A stretch of 44,227 nucleotides of DNA from the NCBI RefSeq assembly GCF_009711345.1, contig NZ_SMMA01000044.1:1-44227 (forward strand). Direction: 5' to 3'. Below, in pieces: positions 35,079-43,779 of the stretch (position 1 is its first letter; the number at the start of each line of letters is the position of its first letter). The position numbers and the translations under genes were made by a program. The notes below the pieces were generated by a model. It saw only the letters and a list, made by a program, of their open reading frames with translations. It made no database searches and was not told the DNA's origin. The DNA is from Pseudovibrio flavus. Its GTDB lineage: Bacteria > Pseudomonadota > Alphaproteobacteria > Rhizobiales > Stappiaceae.

Positions 35079-35110
35079 AAAAAGGGCCGCAACCGTAAAG
35101 CTGCGACCCT
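35079..35110 (-). terminator. Terminator of the gltB-cysJ unit
   Basis: Read on the minus strand, GGGTCGCAGC / GTTGCGGCCC pairs with two G-U wobbles and is followed by TTTTTCG, 22 bases after the reductase stop. Confidence 0.82.
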
Positions 35111-35132
35111 CGTTAAAACTCATAGAGCTGGT

Positions 35133-36881
35133 TTAGTAAACGTCACGCAGGTAACGCTTTTCCTTCTTTAGGCGGTTCACGTATTCGCGTGCGCCGTCTT
35201 CAGTAAGAGCGCCCTCTTTGGCTATAACGTTATGCAAAGCCTGATCTACGTCCTTCGCCATGCGGCTTGCATCACCACAGACGTAGAAGTGTCCGCCCTC
35301 TTCCAGTGCAGCGTATAGGTCTTTGGACTGCTCCATCATGCGGGTCTGGACGTAGATTTTCTCCGCCTGATCGCGGGAGAACGCCAGATCAAGGCGGGAA
35401 AGAATGCCGTCGCTCTGCATTGCTTCCAGTTCATCTTGGTAGATGAAGTCACAGGATGCATGCTGATCGCCGAAGAACAACCAGTTCATGCCCTTAGCGC
35501 CAAGCGCCTGACGTTCCTGCAAGAACGCGCGGAACGGTGCGATACCAGTGCCCGGACCAACCATGATCATTGGAACATCGTTGTCGGTTGGAACGCGGAA
35601 GGACTTGTTCGGCGATACAAACACTTTTACAGGCTGGCCAGCGGCAACGCGGTCAGCAAGGAAGGTGGAAGCCACACCGCCGTGTTTACGGCCATGGCTA
35701 TCATAGCGTACAGCCGCAACAGTCAGGTGAACGCTGTCTGTATGCATCTTGGAAGAAGACGAAATGGAATACGCACGGTGCTGCAGTGGTTTGAAGACCG
35801 ACAGCATATCCTCAAGGGTTACTTCCGCCTTTGGATAGAGTGTCACAAGATCCAGCGCGTCTTTCGACCATAGGAAGTTGTCGATGGTGTCTTTGTCGCC
35901 GTGCTCCCAGATATGGGAGAGATGCTCATCTTCTGCGCGTGCAGTGATGAGGCGCATCAGATCAGCGGATGGCGTGGAGATTTCCAGCTGAGTGCCCAGC
36001 ACTTCGCCGATCGTTGCGTCAAAACCTGGAGCCTGATCGTCAAGCGAAACGCCCAGCTTCTGCGCCCATGCTTCCACGAGAGCAGGATCGTTCGCCGGAA
36101 TTACACCAAGCGCGTCACCTGCTTCGTACTGAGGCCCGTCGTTGGACAGGTCAATTTCGAAGTGACGGATTTCTTTCGCAGAGCCCTCACCCGAAAGCAG
36201 ACGGTTGACGCTGAGCGGTGCTTCAAACGGGTTCTTGCGGGTCCACTTGGACTTTTCTGCCTTTTTGGCAGGAGCAGCAGCAACAGCGCCAGCGACACCG
36301 CCCTGACCTTTAAACTCGGAAACCTTTTCCAGAACACCGGTTGTCCAGTTTTCTGCGGTTTCTTCAAAGTCCACATCACAGTCAAAGCGCGCATGCATGC
36401 GCTTTGCGCCAAGCTGCTCAAGGCGAAGGTCAAGCTGCTTACCAGCTTCACAGAAGCCGTCGTAACTGGTGTCACCCAGTGCAAGCACGGAGAAGTGCAT
36501 GTGCTCAAGGCGCGGTGCGTCAGTTGCGGACAGCGCATCCCAGAAGAGCTGAGCGTTGTCTGGCATTTCACCTTCACCATAGGTGGAGATGACGATGAGT
36601 ACGTGGTCAAGGTTCGCAAAGTCTTCCAGCTCGATATCATCGAGAGAAGCAAGCTGAGGAGCCATGCCGCCGGTGGTGAGTGCTGCGCAAATATCTTCTG
36701 CAACGGCCTCGGAGTTACCGGTTTGCGTACCATAGAAAACGTGAACCGGAAGCAGCGCTTCCTGTTCGCCAGCATTGGAGTTCTGCGCGATCTGCGTGTG
36801 GAGACCAGCGAAGAACCCTGCAAGCCAATTTTTCTGTTCCGGCGAGAACGGAGCGTTCTCGATCATTGGTGAAATCTTCAT
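35133..36881 (-). CDS. CysJ-type NADPH diflavin reductase, next to glutamate synthase
   Basis: This 582-residue protein is a complete diflavin reductase. It has an FMN flavodoxin domain (FYGTQTGN at 49-56, STYGEGEMPDNA, LGDTSYDGFCEAG), an FAD-binding domain with RAYS at 369-372, an NADPH domain with GPGTG at 442-446 and YVCGDASRMAKDV, and the C-terminal KRYLRDVY ending shared with E. coli CysJ. Such proteins pass electrons NADPH-FAD-FMN to a partner. In sulfite reductase the partner is CysI, but no CysI gene is present. The gene lies 56 bases after a gltB-like gene on the same strand with a terminator only after itself. It is thus probably the electron donor of that enzyme, an inference from context. 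Annotation as sulfite reductase alone would be misleading. Confidence 0.9.
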   Translation of the reverse strand: MKISPMIENAPFSPEQKNWLAGFFAGLHTQIAQNSNAGEQEALLPVHVFYGTQTGNSEAVAEDICAALTTGGMAPQLASLDDIELEDFANLDHVLIVISTYGEGEMPDNAQLFWDALSATDAPRLEHMHFSVLALGDTSYDGFCEAGKQLDLRLEQLGAKRMHARFDCDVDFEETAENWTTGVLEKVSEFKGQGGVAGAVAAAPAKKAEKSKWTRKNPFEAPLSVNRLLSGEGSAKEIRHFEIDLSNDGPQYEAGDALGVIPANDPALVEAWAQKLGVSLDDQAPGFDATIGEVLGTQLEISTPSADLMRLITARAEDEHLSHIWEHGDKDTIDNFLWSKDALDLVTLYPKAEVTLEDMLSVFKPLQHRAYSISSSSKMHTDSVHLTVAAVRYDSHGRKHGGVASTFLADRVAAGQPVKVFVSPNKSFRVPTDNDVPMIMVGPGTGIAPFRAFLQERQALGAKGMNWLFFGDQHASCDFIYQDELEAMQSDGILSRLDLAFSRDQAEKIYVQTRMMEQSKDLYAALEEGGHFYVCGDASRMAKDVDQALHNVIAKEGALTEDGAREYVNRLKKEKRYLRDVY

Positions 36882-36937
36882 GAGTGCAGATCCATTTCCT
36901 GCAGTGTTCTAACCCGTAGCGAGAAGGAGATGGCGCC

Positions 36938-39900
36938 TTAAGACGCCATCTTGACCATTTCCAAGCTGCTTGCACGGGCGAACAGCTCCTCAAAATCTGG
37001 AATTTCTCCCATTGCCTGAGCGTTCAGGCGATCCTGCAGAATGATCCAGCCATGTGTACCGACGTTGTCCATGAGGCGAACGTTACGGTTGGACAGGGCT
37101 GTCTTGTAATCCTTCATGCGCTTGTCGGAGATGAGAACAGCAAGCTGAAGATCCGTGTAGCTTTCCAGTGCCTTACGAGCAAACGCCGCCAACTTGTTGG
37201 TCAGGGTGTAGTCCTCGGTCAGCACCAGCTTGCGGATACCAGCTTCAATCACCTCTTTGGTCAGCTCACTCTCGTTTTTGTAACGGGAGCGGACAACCTG
37301 CTCGGCCATATGCAGAACGGCATAGTTGTTAAGCAGGGTGTACATGAGCTTAGTGTCGGTTTCGCCATGCTGAGGCACAGCGCCGCCAGCAATTGGTGTA
37401 CCATCACGGTAGGCAACCTTGAACTTGCGTGTCTGGTACGCGACCAGAGCGTTAGCAAGTTCTTCTACAAGGTCCTTACGGCTGGAAGCGTTCAGGATAG
37501 CCTCGTAGTTCTGGTAGGTTTCCAGAGCCATTGGGGTACAGAAGCGGAAGTTGCCGATTTCGTTCTGCCAGTTATCAAGAATGGCCTGCGCCTTCTTGGA
37601 ACCGGTAAAGCGAACATGGCGTTCCAGAAGCTGTTCAACAGCCAGACGGTGGATCGCAGCGCGGTCGTTGTCGTCAGAAAGGTCATGCAGCTTTACAGAG
37701 TCAGCGCTGTACAGATCCTTCAGTTTTCCTTCCGGATCGTACTGGTACGCGACACCGCCGGACATACCGTTACAGAAGCCTTTGCCGAAGCGGCCAAGGT
37801 TCAAGATAGTACCGTTGGTCATGTATTCGCAGCAGAAGTCGCCCACGCCTTCAACAATTGCAGTTGCACCGGAGTTACGAACCGCAAAGCGGTCGCCCGC
37901 GCCACCTTCAACGTAGAGGGTGGAACCGTTCGCACCGAACAAGGCAAAGTTACCAATCAGGACGTTATCATCATCGCCACCACCAGGAGAGTGGATCGCG
38001 ATGTTACCGCCAGATGCGCTCTTGCCCACGCCATCGTTACAGGTACCGATGTGGTGGAAGACCATACCGGAGTTACAGAACGCGCCGTAGCTCTGACCAG
38101 CAGAGCCGGTGGTGTTAATGGTCAGGGTTTCCGGCTTAACAAGGCGGCGACCACGGTCATCGGTGTAGACCATTGGCAGACACGCAACCTGCTTTTCGGA
38201 AAGCTCGTACTGCAACATGCGTTCGATATCGATGGCAAGCTGACCGCCAACAGTTTTGTGACGGTTGTTCAACTTGATATCGGTGCTCAAGACAGCAGTT
38301 TCCTGCTGGCGCTGAAGCACCTGCTTGCGGAACTCGATGAGCAGCTGGTCATCAATCTCGAAGTTGGCTTCCAGATACACCGGCTTTTTGATCTTCACTT
38401 CTGGCACGAAGGCCAGCATTTTGCGAAGGTCAAGCTGACCGATAATCTTCTCATGAGCCAGTAGGTGCAGGTAGTCGGAACGACCACGTGCTTCCTGCAG
38501 AGACTTGAAGCCAAGGCGTGCAAGGATCTCGCGAACCTCGTGCGCCATGTTCATGAGGTACTGAGCCAGTGCGCGCGGATCACCTTCAAACACTTCAGGG
38601 TTTGTGGTGATACCAGCCGGACACTTGATGTTACAGTTTTTCGCCATGACGCACTTGAGCATCATGAGAGCCGTTGTACCGAACTCGAAGCTGTCACCAC
38701 CCAGAAGAGCGGACTTTACCACGTCCGTACCGGTCTGGTGTGCGCCGGAGCAGCGCAGGATAACCTTGTCGCGCAGACCATTGACGCAGAGCGCCTGATG
38801 GACTTCAGCAAGGCCGATTTCAGCCGCACGGCCGGTGTTCTTCAAGCTGGTCACAGCCGCTGCACCCGTACCGCCGGTGTTACCGGCCACGTTGATGACG
38901 TCCGCACCTGCTTTTGCAACACCAACTGCGATGGTGCCGATACCTTCAGAAGATACCAGCTTCACGATAACGCGAACGCGGGCAGCCTTAGCATCGTGGA
39001 TCAGCTGTGCGAGGTCTTCGATGGAGTAAGTGTCATGGTGCGGTGGAGGGGAAACAAGTTCCACACCCGGTGTACCACCACGAGCTGCGGCGATCTCTAC
39101 GTTCACCTTGGCTCCTGGAAGCTGACCACCTTCACCCGGCTTTGCACCCTGCGCGATCTTGATTTCCAGCTCTTCAAGGGATGGGTCGGCAAGGTAGCCG
39201 GTCCAAACGCCGAAGCGACCGGAAGCAAGCTGCTTGATGCGGCTAGCGCGGATGGTGCCATAGCGGGAATAGTGCTCGCCGCCTTCACCGGAGTTAGAGA
39301 AACCACCAACCATGTTGGTGCCGTGGGCAACAGCTTCATGCGCAGGGGCTACCAGCGCGCCGTGGCTCATTGCGCCTGCTGCAAAGGTCGGGGTGATGTC
39401 GCTTGCTGGCTGAACATCGTCCACGTCAATTGCGCTGGCAACCGGCTGCAGGTTGGAGAAGTAGTAGAGCGCCTGACCTTTTACGGTCACGGTCAGCTCG
39501 TTGTTTCCGGTTTTCTCAATTGCGATCTCATCACCGAACTTACGCGCAAGCGCTTCGCTCAAAGATGCAATGCGGTTCACCTTGGACATGTTGGAGAGCG
39601 AGAGAACATAAACGCCCTCGCCCTTCGCTTCGCAAGATAGACCCTGAACGAGGAACGAAGAGTTACCAATCAGATCATGTGCGAAGAGCTCTGCAAAGAA
39701 CTCGTCTGCGGAGATTGTCCAGTTAACGTTTGCAGGGAAGCCCAGAACGTCACGCAGTGCTGCCGGACGTTTTGCGCGTTCCTGTTCCAGATCATAAGAG
39801 AAGCGACGGTAAGCTTCTGTCATGCAGAATTCGTCGATCTGCTCTGGAGTGCGGCGTTCAAAGCTGGTTGCGCGGTAAGCTTCTGCACCCTGACCGTAAG

Positions 39901-42424
39901 CATCGGTCAAACGGGACAGAGGAAGAAGGCGAAGGTTATCGTTGTCGATGGTTTCGTCTTCAGCCTTACCACGTTCTTGGAATGCAACCTTTTCCTCGGT
40001 CATCTCAACGAAGCCGCGAACAGCGGTGGTACCGTAGGAGTGACCAGCACCTTCTGCGCGTTCCTTAAACAGACCCAGAAGCGGGATTTCACCTTCAGCG
40101 CTGATCTCGCAGGCACGCTTGTGCCAATCCAGGGCGCTGCGGGCAATCGCTGCAAAGCCAACGCCGCCAACGGTGGAGATCATGTTCGGGAAGTAGCGCT
40201 TCAGAACCGCGTCATTGGTATCGAGGAAGTTCGGCTCGAAGAATTCACCGCAGATGTAACTTTCTGCAGTACACAGGCCGACTTTACCCATGGTCTTCAT
40301 CAAAGACTTGTTTGCAGCCTTGATGTAGCGGGCAACGTTTGCCTTGTAGACGTCTTCCTTGCCCCCTGCTTTTTCCAGTGCGCGCATTTCAACGGCAATT
40401 GGCATTACAGCAGATGCGCCGAAGCCAAGAGCTGTCGCGACTTGGTGCGAGGAAGCAATCTGGCCGCTTTCCAGCACGATAGACGCACGGAAGCGCAGAC
40501 CTTTTTCGATGAGACGCTGGTTAGCAGCAGAGACGATCAGCAGTAGCGGAAGCGGTGCGTGGTCTTTGTCCACCTTAGCGTCGGACAGGATGATGACGCC
40601 GCCCTGTTCGCGGGCAGCCTCTTCCACCTTGTCACAAGTCGCTTCAACAGCTGCGATGAGTGTTTTCTCAACCGCATCACCTTCAGCACCGTGGTCGATT
40701 GCGTAAAGGCTGGCAATCTCGGTGACAGGTACTTCGCTCTGGCTGCGGATTGCGCCCAATTCTTCAGCAGAGAGGATCGGCGTAGGAATGACGATCTGGC
40801 GGGTGCGGCCACAGTTGAAGTGAGGCTTTGCGCCGAGAGCCACGCGCAGGGTCATGCCATCCGCTTCACGGATACTGTCAAGCGGCGGGTTGGTCACCTG
40901 AGCAAAGCGCTGGGAGAAGTACTTCGCCATGCCGCCTTCCTGATCGGTCAGCGCATTGATAGCAACGCCATAACCCATCGCGGAGATTTTCTCGGCACCG
41001 TTCAGCATCATCGGGTCCATCAGGAACTTGTAGCTTTCCTGATTGAGCGAGTATGCAACAGAGCGCTGAGCGTCGGTGAAGTTTTCTGAAAGCGCAACAC
41101 GGGCGTTATCTTTTGGCAGCTGATCAAGCGTGACACGCGCTTCAGCCAGAAGCTGCTTGTAATCACGCTTTTTGGCCAACATTTCCAGCGCATCTTCGCT
41201 GGTATAAGAGCGCTTTGTCTCGTGATCGAAGTAGAGCATACCGCCTGCTTCGATACGGCCGCGTCGGGTGACCGTATCCGGAGCGAAGTCGATCTGACCA
41301 GCTTCGGACATCACACAGAGATAATCGTCGGTTTCAACGGAGCGTAGCGGGCGCAGGCCAAGACGGTCGAGGCGTGCGCCAACAACAGTGCCATTACCAA
41401 AGATGAGTGCAGCAGGACCATCGTTCTTCTCTTCGTACAAAGAGAAGTACTCCAGCATCACGCGCACATCATCAGAAAGGCGCTTATCGTTTTCCCAAGC
41501 TGGCGGCATCATCGCCACAACTGCGGAGATGAGGTCTAGCTCATCTTCGATCAGGCGACGCTGAAGCGTCTGATCAAGACGCGCAGAGTCCGACTGGCCT
41601 TGCGGGGAGAAGATACGATTGTGCTTCATCTGCGCAATGGCAGCTTCACTCAAACGGTTCTTCTTATCCGTGTTCAGCTCACCATTGTGCGCCATCAAAC
41701 GGAATGGCTGCGCCATGCTGGATTGCGGCTCGGTATTGGTCGAGAAACGCGTATGGAAGAACATAGAGTGGATCTTGTGATCATGGTCAGCAAGATCCTT
41801 GAAATAAGGAATGATCTCGTCTGAGTTCAGACGGCCCTTGTATACCTGCGTCTGGGCAGAGAGTGAGAGCGGATAAAGGCCCTTCAGTTCAACGCGGGTG
41901 TATGCCTCTTTTTCAATAGCAAGCAGCGCTTCATGAATAGACTTGTCAAACGCCTTTGCGTCTTCACTTTCCGGCTTTTTGAAGATGTACTGGCGGATCG
42001 GCAGCATATGCTTGACCGCAGCCGGACGGATAACACTGTTATCGACAGGAACATCGCGGGTGAGAACCAGCAGCAAGCCGTTGTCAGCCAGCGCTTTGTT
42101 GATCAACTCGTCCGCCTCGGCAACGAATGCTTCATCGTGAGGCAAGAAGAAGTTGCCTACACCGAACGCGCCTGTTGTGAGTGTCGTGTCGCCTGTTGTC
42201 TTACGGAAAAAGTCCAAGGAGAGGTCAATATTTACACCGGCACCATCGCCAACGCCTTCAGCGCTCATACCACCGCGATGGGGGATTGTGCACAGTGCTT
42301 CATGACCAAGTTCGAGGACTTCGTGGGTCTGCTCGCCTGTTTTGCGAGTAATAAAGCCCACACCACAGCTGCTCTTGTCCAAACCGTGATCATACAAACC
42401 GAAGTGCTTGTTTACCTGTTCCAA
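36938..42424 (-). CDS. gltB: Long glutamate synthase large subunit (GltB-like)
   Basis: This approximately 1828-residue protein has the GltB order: class II glutaminase from Cys19 (SSCGVGFI; HTRFSTNT; AHNGELNT), central domain, FMN/2-oxoglutarate synthase domain (AMSHG at about 1019, GEGGQLPG, SPPPHHDTYSIEDLAQLI) and the GXGXG domain ending near 1648. It would convert glutamine and 2-oxoglutarate to two glutamates. The 3Fe-4S cysteines are 1258, 1264 and 1268, one residue closer than usual. About 180 extra C-terminal residues follow. I start at TTG 42424 because GGAGG lies seven bases upstream and Cys19 then has a short propeptide. An ATG at 42493 lacks a ribosome site. A longer open frame reaches 42574. 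No gltD is adjacent; a diflavin reductase follows. Confidence 0.9.
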   Translation of the reverse strand: MEQVNKHFGLYDHGLDKSSCGVGFITRKTGEQTHEVLELGHEALCTIPHRGGMSAEGVGDGAGVNIDLSLDFFRKTTGDTTLTTGAFGVGNFFLPHDEAFVAEADELINKALADNGLLLVLTRDVPVDNSVIRPAAVKHMLPIRQYIFKKPESEDAKAFDKSIHEALLAIEKEAYTRVELKGLYPLSLSAQTQVYKGRLNSDEIIPYFKDLADHDHKIHSMFFHTRFSTNTEPQSSMAQPFRLMAHNGELNTDKKNRLSEAAIAQMKHNRIFSPQGQSDSARLDQTLQRRLIEDELDLISAVVAMMPPAWENDKRLSDDVRVMLEYFSLYEEKNDGPAALIFGNGTVVGARLDRLGLRPLRSVETDDYLCVMSEAGQIDFAPDTVTRRGRIEAGGMLYFDHETKRSYTSEDALEMLAKKRDYKQLLAEARVTLDQLPKDNARVALSENFTDAQRSVAYSLNQESYKFLMDPMMLNGAEKISAMGYGVAINALTDQEGGMAKYFSQRFAQVTNPPLDSIREADGMTLRVALGAKPHFNCGRTRQIVIPTPILSAEELGAIRSQSEVPVTEIASLYAIDHGAEGDAVEKTLIAAVEATCDKVEEAAREQGGVIILSDAKVDKDHAPLPLLLIVSAANQRLIEKGLRFRASIVLESGQIASSHQVATALGFGASAVMPIAVEMRALEKAGGKEDVYKANVARYIKAANKSLMKTMGKVGLCTAESYICGEFFEPNFLDTNDAVLKRYFPNMISTVGGVGFAAIARSALDWHKRACEISAEGEIPLLGLFKERAEGAGHSYGTTAVRGFVEMTEEKVAFQERGKAEDETIDNDNLRLLPLSRLTDAYGQGAEAYRATSFERRTPEQIDEFCMTEAYRRFSYDLEQERAKRPAALRDVLGFPANVNWTISADEFFAELFAHDLIGNSSFLVQGLSCEAKGEGVYVLSLSNMSKVNRIASLSEALARKFGDEIAIEKTGNNELTVTVKGQALYYFSNLQPVASAIDVDDVQPASDITPTFAAGAMSHGALVAPAHEAVAHGTNMVGGFSNSGEGGEHYSRYGTIRASRIKQLASGRFGVWTGYLADPSLEELEIKIAQGAKPGEGGQLPGAKVNVEIAAARGGTPGVELVSPPPHHDTYSIEDLAQLIHDAKAARVRVIVKLVSSEGIGTIAVGVAKAGADVINVAGNTGGTGAAAVTSLKNTGRAAEIGLAEVHQALCVNGLRDKVILRCSGAHQTGTDVVKSALLGGDSFEFGTTALMMLKCVMAKNCNIKCPAGITTNPEVFEGDPRALAQYLMNMAHEVREILARLGFKSLQEARGRSDYLHLLAHEKIIGQLDLRKMLAFVPEVKIKKPVYLEANFEIDDQLLIEFRKQVLQRQQETAVLSTDIKLNNRHKTVGGQLAIDIERMLQYELSEKQVACLPMVYTDDRGRRLVKPETLTINTTGSAGQSYGAFCNSGMVFHHIGTCNDGVGKSASGGNIAIHSPGGGDDDNVLIGNFALFGANGSTLYVEGGAGDRFAVRNSGATAIVEGVGDFCCEYMTNGTILNLGRFGKGFCNGMSGGVAYQYDPEGKLKDLYSADSVKLHDLSDDNDRAAIHRLAVEQLLERHVRFTGSKKAQAILDNWQNEIGNFRFCTPMALETYQNYEAILNASSRKDLVEELANALVAYQTRKFKVAYRDGTPIAGGAVPQHGETDTKLMYTLLNNYAVLHMAEQVVRSRYKNESELTKEVIEAGIRKLVLTEDYTLTNKLAAFARKALESYTDLQLAVLISDKRMKDYKTALSNRNVRLMDNVGTHGWIILQDRLNAQAMGEIPDFEELFARASSLEMVKMAS

Positions 42425-42773
42425 GGACGCGCCTCCAAAATAAGAAACAGTTACTCTCTGCCGTTTCTTTGGCGGGAGCTGCGCGCAGGACATTACACAG
42501 CGAGGTTTCCGATTACGGAAAATTCGCAGGATTTTAGCAACATCAGATTCTGGCTTAGGCTTTCCGGATCCCAAAGTCGTGCAATGATCTGCGTAATGAA
42601 GCAGAGCGGGATAGTCAAGTATGGCAGCGTTGTTGCCAGACTTTCGCTTATTGATATTTCTTCAACAGCTTATAAATGTGCCCAATACATATGGAGAGAC
42701 CTGTATTCTTACTAGGTCTTGGGTAGAAATGATATTTCGCAGGACAATGGACCTAGGAAAATCATCCTTCAAA
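42425..42773. other. 349-base region upstream of gltB
   Basis: Holds the gltB leader and promoter and the end of a LysR gene. A weak promoter can be proposed on the minus strand (TTGACT at 42613-42618, 17 bases, TACGCA at 42590-42595). A palindrome lies in the leader (separate entry). No independent coding region is supported. Confidence 0.5.
42506..42521 (-). promoter_or_regulatory. Palindrome TTTCCG-N4-CGGAAA in the gltB leader
   Basis: A perfect 6+6 inverted repeat with a 4-base spacer, 82 bases before the preferred TTG start and downstream of the proposed promoter. It could be an operator or a small hairpin. No known regulator site is matched. Confidence 0.4.
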
Positions 42774-43661
42774 CTATGAGTTTCCGAGTTGGGATTCCTT
42801 CGCTTCCTCCAAGATCCAGTTGCCGATGAGTGAGAGCGCCTTTTTCTGGCGATGGGATCTCGGATAGATGAGATGAAATCCCTTCTCATCAGGAAGTCTC
42901 TTTTCGAAAGGTGCGACCAAGCGTCCGGCTTTAACATCCTCTAGCACTAGCGGATCGCTACCAAGTGCAATGCCTTGGCCCGCAATCGCTGCATCAATCG
43001 CGAGCGATGCTTGAGAAAACGTCATTGTCCGTGCACTTGCGAAATTTTCCGCATGGCCTGCCTTCTCAAGGTATGTTCGCCAGAGGTCATGGGTATCTTG
43101 CAGCAGTGTGAACCGACCCAGATTCCCTAGAGCCGTCCGGCCCAACTCATCCGCTAGAGATGGTGAGCAGACAGGATAAACGTCTGCTGGAAAAAGATGA
43201 TGGCAATCGAGTGTGGCTCTTCTAACCGGCGTGCATATCCGAACGGCGATGTCAGCTTCGTTGCGCTCAAAACTGGACACCTCTGTGGTCGCCAAAACCT
43301 TGAGCTCCACCTTTGGATACTGATTGGTAAACCGCCCTAATCGAGGTATTAGCCATTTCGCTGCAAACGAAGGCGGTACACTGAGTGAAATCCGCGACTT
43401 TGGAGACTGAATATCATCGAGAGCTTCGTCGATCATCGCCATCGCACGGGTAGCGGGTACCTTTAGTTTACGCCCAGCTTCCGAGAGCGATAACCCTTTG
43501 TGCTCACGATTGAATAGCGGGTGACCAAGGCTTGCTTCCAAGCTTCGGATTTGCTGAGCGACCGCGCCCTGCGTCAGCCCTAGTTCGTCAGCAGCCCCTT
43601 TAAAGCTTCCGTGCCTTGCCACCACAGTGAAGGTCTTGATCGCATTCATCGAGTATTTCAA
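42774..43661 (-). CDS. LysR-family regulator (GcvA-like), divergent from an SDR gene
   Basis: This 295-residue LysR protein has a GcvA-like HTH (FTVVARHGSFKGAADELG, LTQGAVAQQIRSLEASLG) and effector domain with SVPPSFAAKWLIPRLGRF, typical of that branch. The start is probably TTG at 43661, with GAGGTGAG six bases before it; the ATG four codons later (43649) is too far from that site. It diverges from a short-chain dehydrogenase gene across 118 bases that contain a near-perfect 21-bp dyad, so it likely controls that gene and itself. Confidence 0.9.
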   Translation of the reverse strand: MKYSMNAIKTFTVVARHGSFKGAADELGLTQGAVAQQIRSLEASLGHPLFNREHKGLSLSEAGRKLKVPATRAMAMIDEALDDIQSPKSRISLSVPPSFAAKWLIPRLGRFTNQYPKVELKVLATTEVSSFERNEADIAVRICTPVRRATLDCHHLFPADVYPVCSPSLADELGRTALGNLGRFTLLQDTHDLWRTYLEKAGHAENFASARTMTFSQASLAIDAAIAGQGIALGSDPLVLEDVKAGRLVAPFEKRLPDEKGFHLIYPRSHRQKKALSLIGNWILEEAKESQLGNS

Positions 43662-43677
43662 AACTCACCTCAGACTT

Positions 43678-43698
43678 GGCAATAGATTATCTACTGCC
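43678..43698. promoter_or_regulatory. 21-bp dyad operator between LysR and SDR genes
   Basis: GGCAATAGAT-T-ATCTACTGCC is a 10+10 inverted repeat with one mismatch. Its place between divergent genes is what is expected for a LysR-type binding site. It begins 17 bases upstream of the LysR start. Confidence 0.6.
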
Positions 43699-43779
43699 AC
43701 CTGACATGGAATAGCGTTCGACGACATCCCGCAAATCCAGATAGCATAGGACTAGTTCATAGTACGGAGATGACGTGAG

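Noticed and set aside
35133-36881. Calling the reductase a dedicated assimilatory sulfite reductase subunit
   Set aside because: The sequence fits CysJ, but no CysI or other cys gene is nearby and it is placed with gltB, so I left the gene symbol empty.
37052-40546. Long plus-strand open frames of 470, 391 and 289 codons opposite gltB
   Set aside because: They lie wholly antisense to conserved glutamate synthase sequence, have no ribosome sites or family motifs, and arise from its codon bias.
42651-42665. FNR-like TTGATATTTCTTCAA upstream of gltB
   Set aside because: The spacer has five bases instead of four and the right half is TTCAA, so it is not a credible FNR box.
42697-42719. Repeat AGACCT...AGGTCT between the LysR and gltB genes
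   Set aside because: Only six pairs, no U-run on either strand, too weak to call a terminator or operator.
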